The notes under the pieces are model-generated. The model worked only from the letters and a program-made list of their open reading frames with translations. It was not told the origin of the DNA and did not search any database. This document shows, piece after piece, positions 17,440-26,955 of a stretch of DNA of 64,000 nt (positions within the stretch are counted from its first letter, which is position 1; the number at the start of each line of letters is the position of its first letter). The DNA comes from Roseiarcus sp963761435 (lineage in GTDB: Bacteria; Pseudomonadota; Alphaproteobacteria; Rhizobiales; Beijerinckiaceae). The position numbers were made by a program, and so were the translations under genes. The DNA lies in assembly GCA_963761435.1 (NCBI GenBank), contig CAVXHJ010000024.1, positions 186,001 through 250,000 on the forward strand, written 5' to 3'.

Positions 17440-18594
17440 ATGCTTGCACCATCCCTAGCGCCGCCCCCGCTCGTGTCGCTGAATAGCCTGGGCCTGCGCA
17501 AGACGCCGGCCGAGACCCGTGTCGTCGTGGCGATGTCGGGCGGCGTCGATTCGTCGGTCACCGCGGCGATGCTCGCGGCTGAAGGTTACAACGTCGTCGG
17601 AATGACGATGCAGCTCTATGACCACGGCGAAGCCACACATCGCAAAGGCGCGTGTTGCGCGGGGCAGGATATCCACGACGCGCGGGACGTCGCGGCGCGC
17701 CTCGGTATTCCCCACTATGTGCTCGACTACGAGGAGCGCTTTCGCGAGAAAGTGATTGAGCCGTTCGCGCGCGCCTATATCACGGGCGAAACCCCCGTCC
17801 CCTGTGTCGCCTGCAATCAGCATATGAAATTTGCCGATCTTCTCGCCGCCGCGAATGACCTCGGCGCCGATCTGTTGGCGACCGGCCACTATGCGGTCAG
17901 CCGCGGCGACGACCATGGAGGACGAGCGCTTTACCGGGGCGCCGACCCGGATCGCGACCAGAGCTATTTCCTGTTCGCGACCACCCGCGCGCAGCTCGCG
18001 CGCCTGCGATTTCCATTGGGAACAATGCCGAAGGCGCGGGTCCGCGAGTTGGCGCAGGATTTTGGCTTGGCGATCGCGGACAAGGCTGACAGCCAGGACA
18101 TTTGCTTCGTGCCGTCAGGACATTACACGGAGATGATCGAGCGCCTGATGCCGGGCGCCTCCATTCCCGGCGAGATCGTCCATGTCGACGGCCGTGTTCT
18201 CGGACGGCATAGCGGCGTGGTTCACTATACGATTGGCCAGCGACGTGGGATCGGCGTTGCAGCGGCCGAGGCGCTCTACGTGGTCGCCCTGGATGCGGCC
18301 AACGCCCGGGTGGTTGTCGGTCCGCGTTCCTCGCTCGCCGTTGCGCGGCTCAGGCTGCGCGACATCAATTGGATTGGCGAGGGCGCGTTCGCCGACCTGC
18401 CCGCCGAAGGACTGCCGATTGCGGCCCGGGTGCGGTCGACGCGTCCGCCCGCGCCTGCGTTGCTCAGCCCCATGGGCGAGATTGAGTTCGTCCAAGCTGA
18501 AAGCGGCGTGTCGCCGGGTCAGGCTTGCGTCTTCTACGACTCCGTCGACCCCCACGCGCGCGTACTCGGGGGCGGATTCATCGCCGCCGCTTGA
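17440..18594 (+). CDS. mnmA: tRNA-specific 2-thiouridylase MnmA
   Basis: A 384-aa enzyme that transfers sulfur to U34 of tRNA Lys, Glu and Gln. Visible: the PP-loop SGGVDSS (33-39), the conserved GMTMQLYDH, catalytic Cys122 in PCVACNQ, the persulfide-carrying Cys222 in DSQDICFVP, and the C-terminal beta domain with VHYTIGQRRGIG. Length is normal for alphaproteobacterial MnmA. I start at ATG 17440; an earlier TTG at 17383 lies in a poor ribosome-site context. Downstream, 22 bases on, is the DUF1192 gene in the same direction. Confidence 0.96.
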   Translation: MLAPSLAPPPLVSLNSLGLRKTPAETRVVVAMSGGVDSSVTAAMLAAEGYNVVGMTMQLYDHGEATHRKGACCAGQDIHDARDVAARLGIPHYVLDYEERFREKVIEPFARAYITGETPVPCVACNQHMKFADLLAAANDLGADLLATGHYAVSRGDDHGGRALYRGADPDRDQSYFLFATTRAQLARLRFPLGTMPKARVRELAQDFGLAIADKADSQDICFVPSGHYTEMIERLMPGASIPGEIVHVDGRVLGRHSGVVHYTIGQRRGIGVAAAEALYVVALDAANARVVVGPRSSLAVARLRLRDINWIGEGAFADLPAEGLPIAARVRSTRPPAPALLSPMGEIEFVQAESGVSPGQACVFYDSVDPHARVLGGGFIAAA

Positions 18595-18616
18595 CGCTTG
18601 AGGCCGGGAGACCTGA

Positions 18617-18823
18617 ATGGCTGCGCTCGACGACGAATCCCCATTCGGTCAGAAACCGAAGGCCATCCTCGCCCACGAGATTGGGCAGAACCTCGACGAC
18701 CTGTCGGCGCCCGAGCTCAAGGAGCGCATCGGGCTTATGCGCGCCGAGATTGAGCGGCTCGAGAGGGCGATAGAGGCGCGTCAGGCGACCCGCGCGGCGG
18801 CCGCCTCGGCGTTCAAGATCTGA
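18617..18823 (+). CDS. DUF1192 family small coiled-coil protein
   Basis: A 68-aa protein matching DUF1192: after a variable start, IGQNLDDLSAPELKERIGLM (22-41) and a heptad-like helix AEIERLERAIEARQ. Function is unknown; the family is nearly confined to Alphaproteobacteria and is often found beside the DUF1465 gene, as here. Probably cytoplasmic. Confidence 0.9.
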   Translation: MAALDDESPFGQKPKAILAHEIGQNLDDLSAPELKERIGLMRAEIERLERAIEARQATRAAAASAFKI

Positions 18824-19041
18824 GCGGTCCACCTGCGGCGCGATTGGCTCGCGCACGTCTTGAAGTCCATGTCGCCTGGCTTGTTCTTGTCGATTGCCAG
18901 CGCCCTCGCTTCCACGTTAACCTTGCTGAATAGTAAAGGCGCGGAGTGGCCGCGCGGGAGCTATTATCGCTTGCGTCCCTCAGATTTCGCGAGGTCGGCG
19001 TCGGCCGCCGCCTCGGGTCGGTGAGATTGGAGTAAGAGCGT

Positions 19042-19590
19042 ATGGGCCGTCAGTTCGAAGGGTCGAAGCTCAGCTTCGTCGCTGCCGCGCCGCCCGCGAC
19101 TGCGATTCCCTTTATTCACCGCCTCGCCTTGTCTGGCGCGTTCAAGGACCTGTTTCGGGAGGGGATGGCGCTCGTCGAAGAGGCTGCCTCCTATCTCGAC
19201 GGTCCAGGCCGGGCAGAGTCGCGCGCGCTTCCTCGACCTGCGGGCCTGGCTTATTCGACCGAAAGCATGCGCTTGACCACCCGTCTCATGCAGGTCGCGT
19301 CTTGGCTCCTGCTTCAGCGCGCGGTCAACGAAGGCGAATTGACCTCGACCCAGGCCCAGGCGGAACGGATCCGGGTCAAACTTTCCCGGCAGGAATTTGG
19401 CTGCGCTGCCGAGATTTTCGAACAATTGCCGCCGACCCTGCGCAGTCTCAGCAGGCGGTCGCTCCGCATTCAGGAACGGGTCATCCATCTCGATCAAAGC
19501 CTTGTCGTCGCGCAATCGCCGGGGCCGGTGAAAATACGATCGGAGGTTGCCTGTCAGGTCGAGCGGCTTCGGGCTGCGTTTTCGAACTGA
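19042..19590 (+). CDS. DUF1465 family protein
   Basis: A 182-aa protein matching DUF1465, an alphaproteobacterial family of unknown function. Characteristic segments are LALSGAFKDLFREGMALVE (about 28-46), EEAASYLDGPGRAESR and YSTESMRLTTRLMQVASWLL (about 70-90). It is predicted to be all-helical and cytoplasmic. The start ATG follows gattggagtaagagcgt, a good ribosome site. The 218-base gap before it shows only a TTAACC half-site (about 18918) and no gene. Confidence 0.9.
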   Translation: MGRQFEGSKLSFVAAAPPATAIPFIHRLALSGAFKDLFREGMALVEEAASYLDGPGRAESRALPRPAGLAYSTESMRLTTRLMQVASWLLLQRAVNEGELTSTQAQAERIRVKLSRQEFGCAAEIFEQLPPTLRSLSRRSLRIQERVIHLDQSLVVAQSPGPVKIRSEVACQVERLRAAFSN

Positions 19591-19692
19591 GAGGGCGACC
19601 GACCCCCGGTGGGGTATTTGCAGGCTTGTCTTGACCCCCAATTTGGCCGCATTGCTCGGGAAGATGCCGGCATCCCACACGATTTGCCCCAC

Positions 19693-20344
19693 ATGGTCTT
19701 GAACTCCCCTGTCTGCTCGCTCTACCTCATCACGCCACGCCTCTCAGCGGCTGACGCTCAAGCCTTCGCCAAGATTTTCGCCGAGGTTCTTGACGCTGCG
19801 CCTGTAGCTTGCGCGCTGGTCCGTTTTGAGCCCGTGCCGCAAGCCGACGCGAAAGCCATCCTGGCGCCTTTGCTTCGCGCTGGTTTGGCCGCCGACTGTG
19901 CTCTCGTGATCGAGAACGACGTCCGGCTCGCCGCCCGAACTCGGCGCGGATGGGGTGCATGTCATGGGCGCGAGCGCTGATCTTGGCGCCGCGATCGAAG
20001 CCCTGAAACCGGAACGGATCGTCGGCGCGGGTTCCTTGCGCACCCGAGACGAGGCGATGGCCGCAGGTGAGATGGGAGCGGATTACGTGATGTTCGGGGA
20101 GCCTCGCGACGGCGCGCCGACGATCGGCCCACACTCATTGGCGGAACGCGTCGGCTGGTGGGCGGAAATCTTCGAAACGCCATGTGTCGCCTATGCCGAC
20201 ACCATCGCCGCCGCGGGCGCCCTGGCTGACGCCGGCGCCGACTTCGTGGCGCTCGGAGACGCGATCTGGCGACGTCCGCTGCCGGCCGAAGCCGCGCGGG
20301 AGGCGCAGGCCGCGATCGCGGGCGTTGGCGCGAAGGTCCCGTGA
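19693..20344 (+). pseudogene. thiE: Thiamine phosphate synthase-like gene with a frameshift
   Basis: Two overlapping reading frames together give one ThiE-like TIM-barrel protein of about 216 aa. Frame one supplies LYLITPRLSAADAQ through CALVIENDVRLAAR; the other supplies GADGVHVMGASADLG, RIVGAGSLRTRDEAM, GADYVMFGEP and the rest. The join is at about 19939-19943, where one extra base is present; total length is 3n+1. ThiE joins the hydroxymethylpyrimidine and thiazole phosphates. Several classical phosphate-binding residues are altered, as is common in the second ThiE-like copy of Alphaproteobacteria. The break may be a sequencing error rather than a real mutation. The stop overlaps the next start by one base. 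Confidence 0.75.
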
Positions 20345-21336
20345 TGCGGTTCGCGCTCGCCGTCGCGTTGGCTCTCGGCTCGGCGACGGCCGCCTCCGCC
20401 GAGCAGCCCAGCGTCGCATCGCCGTTCGCGACGCTCGCGGGCGTTGAGTCGCGTCCCTCATTGCCGCCTGCCTTGCCGCCGCGGGCGGACGGGGTGCAGC
20501 CGGATCTCGCCTTTGGCGCCTATCAGCGCGGCAATTTCCTCTACGCTCTGCTCGAGGCGGAGCGACGACTTGACGCCAATTCGAAGGATGCCGCCGCTAT
20601 GACGCTGATCGGCGAAATCTACCACGACGGGGCGGCGGTCGTGGGCGACGACCGGGAGGCTTCCCGCTGGTATGGCCTCGCCAGCAATCTCGGCGATCCT
20701 CAAGCCGCCTACGAACTCGGGGTGCTGCTGCTTCAGGGCGCGAAGGGCGTGGACAGGAACCCGGCCGCGGCCAAGGCGCAGTTCGAGCGCGCGGCGGCCA
20801 AGAATCACCCCAGCGCGCTCTATAACCTCGGGATCATGGAGCTCAACGGCGTGGACGGAAAGACGCCGGACTACGCGAAAGCGGCGCAGTATTTTCTTCG
20901 CGCGGCGAACGCCGGCGACGACAACGCGGCCTATTCCTACGGCGTGATGCTGCGCGAGGGCAAAGGCGTGCCGCCAGATATTGTCGAGGCCGGGCACTGG
21001 CTAAAGCGCGCGGCCGATGGCGGCATCATCGCCGGTCAGGTCGAATACGCAATCATGCTGTTCAACGGGGAAGGCGTAACGAAAGACGAAGCCGTCGCCG
21101 CCAAGATCCTTCTTGTCGCCGCCGCGCGGGGCAATCCTATCGCCCAGAACCGCATAGCTCATCTTTACGTCAGCGGACGGGGTTTGCCTCGCGATCTGGC
21201 GAAGGCCGCGGCGTGGAACAGCTTCGCCAAAGCGGCGGGACTTCAGGATCAGGGTCTCGATGTCGCCACCGCGGACCTGACGATCGACGAGCGCCGGCGC
21301 TTCACCAAGATGGTCCATGAGCTTGGAGGTTTTTGA
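20344..21336 (+). CDS. Sel1-repeat (TPR-like) exported protein
   Basis: A 330-aa protein with a signal peptide (about 1-20, cleavage after ATAASAE) and about six Sel1 repeats of 36 residues, recognisable by ASRWYGLASNLGDPQAAYELG, AAKNHPSALYNLGIM and similar. Sel1 proteins serve as periplasmic or membrane scaffolds. The ATG overlaps the thiE stop (TGATG), so it is probably translated with thiE. In many Rhizobiales thiE and a Sel1 gene are neighbours, which supports that pairing. Confidence 0.88.
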   Translation: MRFALAVALALGSATAASAEQPSVASPFATLAGVESRPSLPPALPPRADGVQPDLAFGAYQRGNFLYALLEAERRLDANSKDAAAMTLIGEIYHDGAAVVGDDREASRWYGLASNLGDPQAAYELGVLLLQGAKGVDRNPAAAKAQFERAAAKNHPSALYNLGIMELNGVDGKTPDYAKAAQYFLRAANAGDDNAAYSYGVMLREGKGVPPDIVEAGHWLKRAADGGIIAGQVEYAIMLFNGEGVTKDEAVAAKILLVAAARGNPIAQNRIAHLYVSGRGLPRDLAKAAAWNSFAKAAGLQDQGLDVATADLTIDERRRFTKMVHELGGF

Positions 21337-21457
21337 CGCCGGGCGCATCCTCGCCCGGGTCTATGACCGTCGGCGCGCATCGCCCTTTTTCTTGCGCGTC
21401 TTTGGGTTACAAGGGGATTGACGGACGACGGGGGCCGATTGAGGAGGCCATACGCGC

Positions 21458-23284
21458 ATGACCACACAACTCAACGCACGCGTCGGCGAGGCGACCGAAC
21501 GGATCGTCCAGCGCAGCCGCGCATCGCGGCAAGCCTATCTCGCGCGGATCGACGCCGCCGTCGCCAACAAACCGGCCCGCAAACGCCTCGGCTGCGCCAA
21601 TTTCGCCCACGGTTTCGCGGCCTGCGGAGTGGGAGACAAGGAGGCGCTGCGCGAGGGGACGGGACCAAATCTCGCGATCGTCACCGCCTACAACGACATG
21701 CTTTCAGCCCATCAGCCCTATGCGCGCTTTCCTGATCTCATCAAGGAGGCGGCGCGCGCTGCAGGCGGCACCGCGCAAGTGGCAGGCGGCGTTCCGGCGA
21801 TGTGCGATGGGGTCACCCAGGGCGAGAAGGGAATGGAGCTTTCGCTCTTCTCGCGCGACGTCATCGCGCTCTCGACCGCGGTCGCTCTTTCGCATGACAT
21901 GTTTGATGCGGCGGTCTATCTCGGCATCTGCGACAAGATCGTGCCTGGCCTTTTGATCGGCGCGCTCTCGTTTGGCCATTTGCCCGCGGTGTTCCTGCCG
22001 GCGGGACCCATGCCCTCGGGCCTTGCCAACGACGAGAAATCGAAAGTCCGCCAGCTCTACGCTGAAGGCAAAGCGACCCGCGCCGATTTGCTCAAGGCGG
22101 AGGCGGAGGCCTATCACGCGCCCGGCACCTGCACTTTCTACGGCACGGCCAACACAAACCAGATGCTGATGGAGATCATGGGCCTGCATTTGCCCGGGGC
22201 GTCCTTCATCAACCCCAACACGCCGCTGCGCGACGCCCTTACCATGCTTGGCGTCAAGCGCGCGCTTGAGATTACCGCGCTCGGCAATCAGTTCTCGCCA
22301 GTCGGGCGGATCATCGATGAACGCGCGATCGTGAACGGCGTCGTCGGGCTGCACGCGACCGGCGGCTCGACCAATCTCACCATCCACCTCGTCGCAATGG
22401 CCGCGGCGGCAGGCATCGCATTGAGGTGGGAGGACTTCGCCGACCTCGCGGAGGTGACGCCGCTTCTGACGCGGATTTACCCGAACGGGAAGGCTGACGT
22501 TAATCATTTTCATGCCGCGGGAGGCATGGGGCTGCTGATCCGCGAGCTTCTCGGGGCCGGCCTTCTGCACGGCGACGCGCAGACCGTCTGGGGCGAACTC
22601 GGCGATTACGCGGTCGAGCCGCATCTCGACGCCGAAGGCGCCATCGCCTGGACGCCCGCGCTGGCTCAGTCCGACGACCGCAGCGTGTTGCGCGGGGCGG
22701 AAGACCCCTTCCAGCCGACCGGCGGATTGCGAGTGCTGGAGGGACCGCTGGGCAGGGCGGTCATCAAGACCTCGGCGGTCGCGCCCGAGCGGCACACGAT
22801 CGAGGCCCCGGCGCGGGTGTTCCACAGCCAGGAGGAACTGCACGCGGCCTTCCGCGCCGGCGAGCTCAATCGGGACTTCGTCGCCGTCGTGCGCTTTCAG
22901 GGACCGAAGGCGATCGGCATGCCTGAGCTGCACAAGCTGATGCCGCCGCTCGGCGTGCTTCAGGATCGCGGCCACAAGGTTGCGCTGGTCACGGACGGGC
23001 GCCTGTCGGGCGCCTCGGGCAAGGTGCCGTCGGCGCTTCACGTGACGCCGGAGGCGGCGGCGGGCGGGGCGATCGGCAAGATCCGGAACGGCGACGTCAT
23101 CCGCCTCGATGCGCCGGCAGGCCGGCTGGAGGTCATGGTCGCCGACGACGTGTGGGAGCGGAGGCCGCATGCCGAAGCCGACCTTTCCGCCTCCCATGTC
23201 GGGGTCGGGCGGGAATTGTTCTCCGTCTTCCGCGGCGCGGTTGGCTCGGCGGACGAGGGCGCAGCGATTTTCCCCGCACTTTGA
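21458..23284 (+). CDS. edd: 6-phosphogluconate dehydratase (Entner-Doudoroff)
   Basis: A 608-aa enzyme that converts 6-phosphogluconate to 2-keto-3-deoxy-6-phosphogluconate. It matches the IlvD/Edd family along its length: LAIVTAYNDMLSAHQPY, GGVPAMCDGVTQGEKGMELSLFSRD with an iron-sulfur cysteine, YLGICDKIVPGLLIG with another, and the C-terminal TDGRLSGASGKVP. The AHQPY and GTANTNQM segments separate Edd from dihydroxyacid dehydratase. No eda or zwf gene is in the window. It points to glucose use through the Entner-Doudoroff route. Confidence 0.96.
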   Translation: MTTQLNARVGEATERIVQRSRASRQAYLARIDAAVANKPARKRLGCANFAHGFAACGVGDKEALREGTGPNLAIVTAYNDMLSAHQPYARFPDLIKEAARAAGGTAQVAGGVPAMCDGVTQGEKGMELSLFSRDVIALSTAVALSHDMFDAAVYLGICDKIVPGLLIGALSFGHLPAVFLPAGPMPSGLANDEKSKVRQLYAEGKATRADLLKAEAEAYHAPGTCTFYGTANTNQMLMEIMGLHLPGASFINPNTPLRDALTMLGVKRALEITALGNQFSPVGRIIDERAIVNGVVGLHATGGSTNLTIHLVAMAAAAGIALRWEDFADLAEVTPLLTRIYPNGKADVNHFHAAGGMGLLIRELLGAGLLHGDAQTVWGELGDYAVEPHLDAEGAIAWTPALAQSDDRSVLRGAEDPFQPTGGLRVLEGPLGRAVIKTSAVAPERHTIEAPARVFHSQEELHAAFRAGELNRDFVAVVRFQGPKAIGMPELHKLMPPLGVLQDRGHKVALVTDGRLSGASGKVPSALHVTPEAAAGGAIGKIRNGDVIRLDAPAGRLEVMVADDVWERRPHAEADLSASHVGVGRELFSVFRGAVGSADEGAAIFPAL

Positions 23285-23370
23285 CGCTGCGGAACCCGCG
23301 CGGCTGTTGAGATTTCCTTCATCATTGCGGAGCGAAATGAACCCCGGTCTTCGGACGAAAGAGGGTTCCG

Positions 23371-23847
23371 ATGTCGTCGCGCCTCTGGCTTGCCGCCGCA
23401 TTCGTTATCGCCTTCGGCGCGTCGCCGGCCCGCGCCGAAACGGATCTGATCGCGGTTACTCTCGACCAGGCCAAGATCGCCAAGCTTCCGGCCGGAGCGA
23501 CGACCCTCGTCATCGGCAACCCGATGATCGCCGACGTCACGATGCTCAAGAACAACAATTCGATGGTCATTACCGGCAAGGGCTTCGGCCAGACCAACCT
23601 CATCGCCATCAACGGCGAGGGCGAGATTCTCACCGAGAAGCAGATTCGCGTCGTTCCAACCAACTCGGTGCTTGTGCTCCAGAGCGGCGATTCGCGCGTG
23701 TCCTATTCCTGCAATCCGACCTGCATGCCGACAGTCCAGCTCGGCGACGACAACGACCACTTCGCCAAGACGGGCACACAAGTGACCATGCGCAATCAGC
23801 TCGCCGAAGGGGCGGTCTCGGCAAATATGTCAAATACTGCGAAATAG
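23371..23847 (+). CDS. Pilus-assembly CpaC N-terminal-domain-like exported protein
   Basis: A 158-aa protein with a signal peptide (about 1-22, ending ARAE) and one beta domain typical of the N-terminal region of CpaC/RcpA secretins: LDQAKIAKLPAGATTLVIGNPMIADVT and the GKGFGQTNLIAINGEGE pattern. It lacks the secretin pore, so it is a stand-alone periplasmic domain. Two cysteines in SCNPTC could form a disulfide. Such stand-alone copies occur in Rhizobiales outside the cpa cluster; their role is unknown. Confidence 0.85.
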   Translation: MSSRLWLAAAFVIAFGASPARAETDLIAVTLDQAKIAKLPAGATTLVIGNPMIADVTMLKNNNSMVITGKGFGQTNLIAINGEGEILTEKQIRVVPTNSVLVLQSGDSRVSYSCNPTCMPTVQLGDDNDHFAKTGTQVTMRNQLAEGAVSANMSNTAK

Positions 23848-23902
23848 CGCTTCCGCTACTCGTTCCGCCGTTGCGCCGTTTGCCGCCGCAGCGGGCCCGG
23901 TC

Positions 23903-24815
23903 TCAGGCGAGGCGGTAGCGCGTCTCGCCGTCCACGGCCTCGGCGAGGACCAGCCCTCGCTCTTTAAGATCTTCGAGATGGGCGAGGGTCGACAAGCCCG
24001 CGGCGCGGGTCAATGACGGGTCAATGCCCACGTAGACCTTGGCGACGAGCGCGGGGACCGTCTGCGCGCCGTCCCGAAGCGCGGTGAGGATCGAGGCTTC
24101 CCGCTGGCGCCGGTGATGGATCAGCGCGCGTAAGTACCGTTGCGGCTCGACGACAGGGCCGCCATGGCCCGGCCAATAGATCGTCTCGCTGCGTCCGCGT
24201 AGTTTGTCGAGCGAGTCCATATAGGCGCGCATCGAGCCGTCGGGCGGGGCGACCACCGACGTCGACCAGGCCATCACGTGATCGCCGGAGAAGAGCGCGT
24301 TTTCCTCAAGCAGCGCGAAGCACAGATGATTGGCGCAATGGCCCGGCGTGGCGAGGGCTCTCGATCGAAAAGGCTGAGCCTTGCAGCCGTTCGCCGTCGA
24401 CGAGAACCGCGTCGGGGGAATAGTCACGGTCGTGGGACGAGTCGAGGCCGGCTGTCCCGTCGCCGCTGGGTATGAACGGCGCGGCGCCGACGATCCGAGC
24501 GCCGGTCGCCGCGCGGAGCCGCTTGGAGCCGGGGCTGTGGTCGCGATGCGTATGGGTGATGAGGATCGTCTCGACCTTCTCGCCCTCGACCGCGGCAAGA
24601 ATCGCCTGGAGATGCGATTCGTCGTCCGGCCCCGGATCAACGACCGCAACCGCGCCCCGGCCGACGATATAAGTGCAGGCGCCGTTGAAGGTGAAGGGCG
24701 AGGCGTTCGGCGCGACGAGGCGGCGCACGAGCGGCGACAGCCTGGTCAGCGCCCGCGGCGGCGGCTCGCGCGCGGCGGGGATGGAAGCGGGTTCGCTCTC
24801 GTTGTCAGCGATCAT
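23903..24815 (-). pseudogene. MBL-fold metallo-hydrolase with a frameshift
   Basis: Two minus-strand frames together make one metallo-beta-lactamase-fold hydrolase of about 303 aa with a C-terminal winged-helix part. The N-terminal frame holds the zinc motif THTHRDHSPG; the C-terminal frame holds ATPGHCANHLCF, FSGDHVMAW and YWPGHGGPVVEP. They meet at about 24356-24362, where one extra base (gag-a-gcc) is present. Relatives are hydrolases of the LACTB2/glyoxalase II-like group. The protein is well conserved on both sides of the break, so an indel error in the sequence is as likely as real loss. Confidence 0.78.
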
Positions 24816-24964
24816 GCGCCGGTCCTTCGCCGTTTCGCCGCAAAGCCGCGGGTAGTCGACGACTTTGATTGCGGCGGCGCCAGTCCTCTAAGAAAAGCGG
24901 GGCGAGAGAGCGCCCTTCGATCTCTGGATTGCTTCGCTTACGCTCGCGATGACGGCGCCGCCGC

Positions 24965-26398
24965 TCATCGCACCGGCGCGCTCTGCACGCTCGCCTGCGC
25001 CTGGCTCACCGTGTCGACCCCGTAGACGTCGTCGCGGAAATTTGCAGGCCCTTCGCCGTTCGACCAGCCGGTGAGATAGACCCAGATCACCGGAACGGCT
25101 TGCGCAAGCTTGATGTCATAGGGCGCGCCCTCCTTGATCTTGGCCTCGAGCGCCGCCTTGTCCCAGCCGCCCGATGGCCCGCCGCCCGTGCCCTCGAGGA
25201 GCCACGCGGCGTAATCATAGACGCCCTGCACCCTGACGCAGCCGTGGCTCAAGAATCGGTAGTCGGCGCCGAACAGGCCCTTGGAGGGCGTATCGTGCAT
25301 GTAGACGGCGAGCTTGTTGGGCATGCCGACACGGATGGAGCCCAGCGAATTGCCGGCGCCAGAATCCTGCCTGAGCGTATAGTTGGCCGCCCGCTCGGTG
25401 CTCCAGTTGACGGATTTCGGATTGATCTCCTGGCCCGAGCCGTCGAGAATCCGGATCTTGGCGCGCGTCAGATATCCTGGGTCGCGCTGCATCCGGGGGA
25501 TGATTTCCTTCTTGATGATCGAGGTCGGGACCGTCCAGGTGGGATTGAGGTTGATGACCTGGATATGGGCCGAGATCTCGGGCGAGGGATGCTCGGGATC
25601 GCCGACGATCGCGACATAGCGGTGAACGACGCGGCCGTTCTCGACCGCCTCGACCGAGGTCGAGGGCAGATTGACCACCACGTAGCGGGTGTCGAACGAG
25701 AAGTTGAGCCCGGCCAGACGATTGGCGCTCGAGGCGATCTGGTTGAAGCGCACCGCCGCAGGAACGTTGATCGCCTTCAGCGTCGCGCCGGAGACGACGC
25801 CGGTCTGGCGAAGCCCCATCCGCGACTGGAAGCGTTTGACCGCCGCGGTGAGTCCCGCGTCCCAGGCGAGGCCGTTGGCCTGCGCGGCGTCGAGGTCGCC
25901 CTCGATCGCGAGCCGCTTGCGCAGCTTCGCCACCGCCGGGCCTTTTGTTCCCGGCCCGATCGCGACGATGTCGGTCGGCCAGCCGCCGGCGTCGACGATC
26001 GCCGAATAGCGTTCGGACGCTTTCGCGGTGGCGAAGAAGGTGTCGGGTTGGAGCGTCGGCCGGGGGTCGTCGCTGAGCGCGGTTTCACGTGGGGGCGGGG
26101 GCGGGGAGACTTTTTTCGGCTTCGGCGCGACGGGGGTCTCGGCCGGAATCGGCGCCGCCGCGGGCGGGGAAGCGCCGGGCGTTGATTCGGCCCCGAGCAT
26201 CGGCGGCGCGGATACGTTCGGCATCGGCAGAAATGGGCTGACAAGGGCGTCAGGCGCGGGCGGCGCGCTCGCCGGATTGGCCGCGGGCGCGGAAGAGGGC
26301 GTTGAGGCGGACGGGATCGCCGGGGTCTGAGCCAGCGACCCGGAAACCAGGAGAGGCAGCCCGACCAGCGCCGCCGCGACGAGTGCTCGCACCATCAT
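24965..26398 (-). CDS. L,D-transpeptidase (YkuD domain) with peptidoglycan-binding region
   Basis: A 477-aa exported protein: signal peptide (about 1-24, ending GSLAQ), a proline/alanine-rich linker (25-105), a peptidoglycan-binding helix bundle (about 140-215), and a YkuD catalytic domain (about 235-430). The active-site motif is SHGCVRV with its cysteine near residue 385, preceded by YMHDTPSKGLFG. The layout matches LdtD/YcbB-type enzymes, which make 3-3 crosslinks or attach proteins to the wall. An in-frame extension to 26686 exists but reads as non-protein-like; ATG 26398 or 26395 begins the signal peptide. Gene stands alone. Confidence 0.9.
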   Translation of the reverse strand: MMVRALVAAALVGLPLLVSGSLAQTPAIPSASTPSSAPAANPASAPPAPDALVSPFLPMPNVSAPPMLGAESTPGASPPAAAPIPAETPVAPKPKKVSPPPPPRETALSDDPRPTLQPDTFFATAKASERYSAIVDAGGWPTDIVAIGPGTKGPAVAKLRKRLAIEGDLDAAQANGLAWDAGLTAAVKRFQSRMGLRQTGVVSGATLKAINVPAAVRFNQIASSANRLAGLNFSFDTRYVVVNLPSTSVEAVENGRVVHRYVAIVGDPEHPSPEISAHIQVINLNPTWTVPTSIIKKEIIPRMQRDPGYLTRAKIRILDGSGQEINPKSVNWSTERAANYTLRQDSGAGNSLGSIRVGMPNKLAVYMHDTPSKGLFGADYRFLSHGCVRVQGVYDYAAWLLEGTGGGPSGGWDKAALEAKIKEGAPYDIKLAQAVPVIWVYLTGWSNGEGPANFRDDVYGVDTVSQAQASVQSAPVR

Positions 26399-26595
26399 GA
26401 ATAAGACCCGACCGCAGATGTGCGCGCGCCGCCCGCCCGGCGCGTCGCCTAACTCTTCTACGAGGGCTACTAATTTGACGCCGCGGCTTTCTTGCGGCGC
26501 CAGCAGGCGCTTTTTCGCCAAATACGGCGCCCGGCGCGAAAATGCAAAGACAGGCCGAACTCGCGCTCGCAACCGGATGGAAGCGCGTCTCGCCC

Positions 26596-26802
26596 CTAGT
26601 CGATGCCGGGTGACAGCCTGTTGCCGCGGGAACGACGGTAGCCGGCGAAGCCCACCCCGCACACGCAGAGCGCCATCAGCGCCCAAGCCGACATTTCAGG
26701 AGAAGATCCGTAAGCGACAGCCCCGTAGGGCACCCCGACCGCAAGCGCGCCGTAACCTGCCGCTATCGCAATGCGACGCGGATTCGCAGAGTTGATGGAC
26801 AT
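26596..26802 (-). CDS. Very small PEP-CTERM-like membrane protein
   Basis: A 68-aa protein with a hydrophobic stretch at 12-28 and, at the C terminus, a PEPxxWA-CTERM-like sequence: SPEMSAWALMALCVCGVG followed by FAGYRRSRG. The canonical PEP triplet is reduced to PEM-like SPE, and almost no mature domain precedes it. It may be a minimal sorted peptide or the remnant of a longer one. A gggggtaac stretch precedes the ATG at 26802. Compare the clear PEP-CTERM proteins at 43.5 and 61.2 kb. Confidence 0.5.
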   Translation of the reverse strand: MSINSANPRRIAIAAGYGALAVGVPYGAVAYGSSPEMSAWALMALCVCGVGFAGYRRSRGNRLSPGID

Positions 26803-26955
26803 GTTACCCCCAAGTCCAAACACCGTGCGATCTGGGTAACCGCGAAGCATGACGAGACTGTGGCGAATTGCTGCAATCGCGAATAAAAAATTTGCGGTGC
26901 AATACAACTGCCGAGTTGTCGTTCGCAGAGGCGCCGGCTCGGGCTGCGGCGGGCC

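Noticed and set aside
19580..19660. CTGAGA followed by a GGTGGGG stretch, suggestive of a TPP riboswitch before thiE
   Set aside because: The CTGAGA lies at the end of the DUF1465 coding sequence, and the other conserved TPP elements are missing or out of order.
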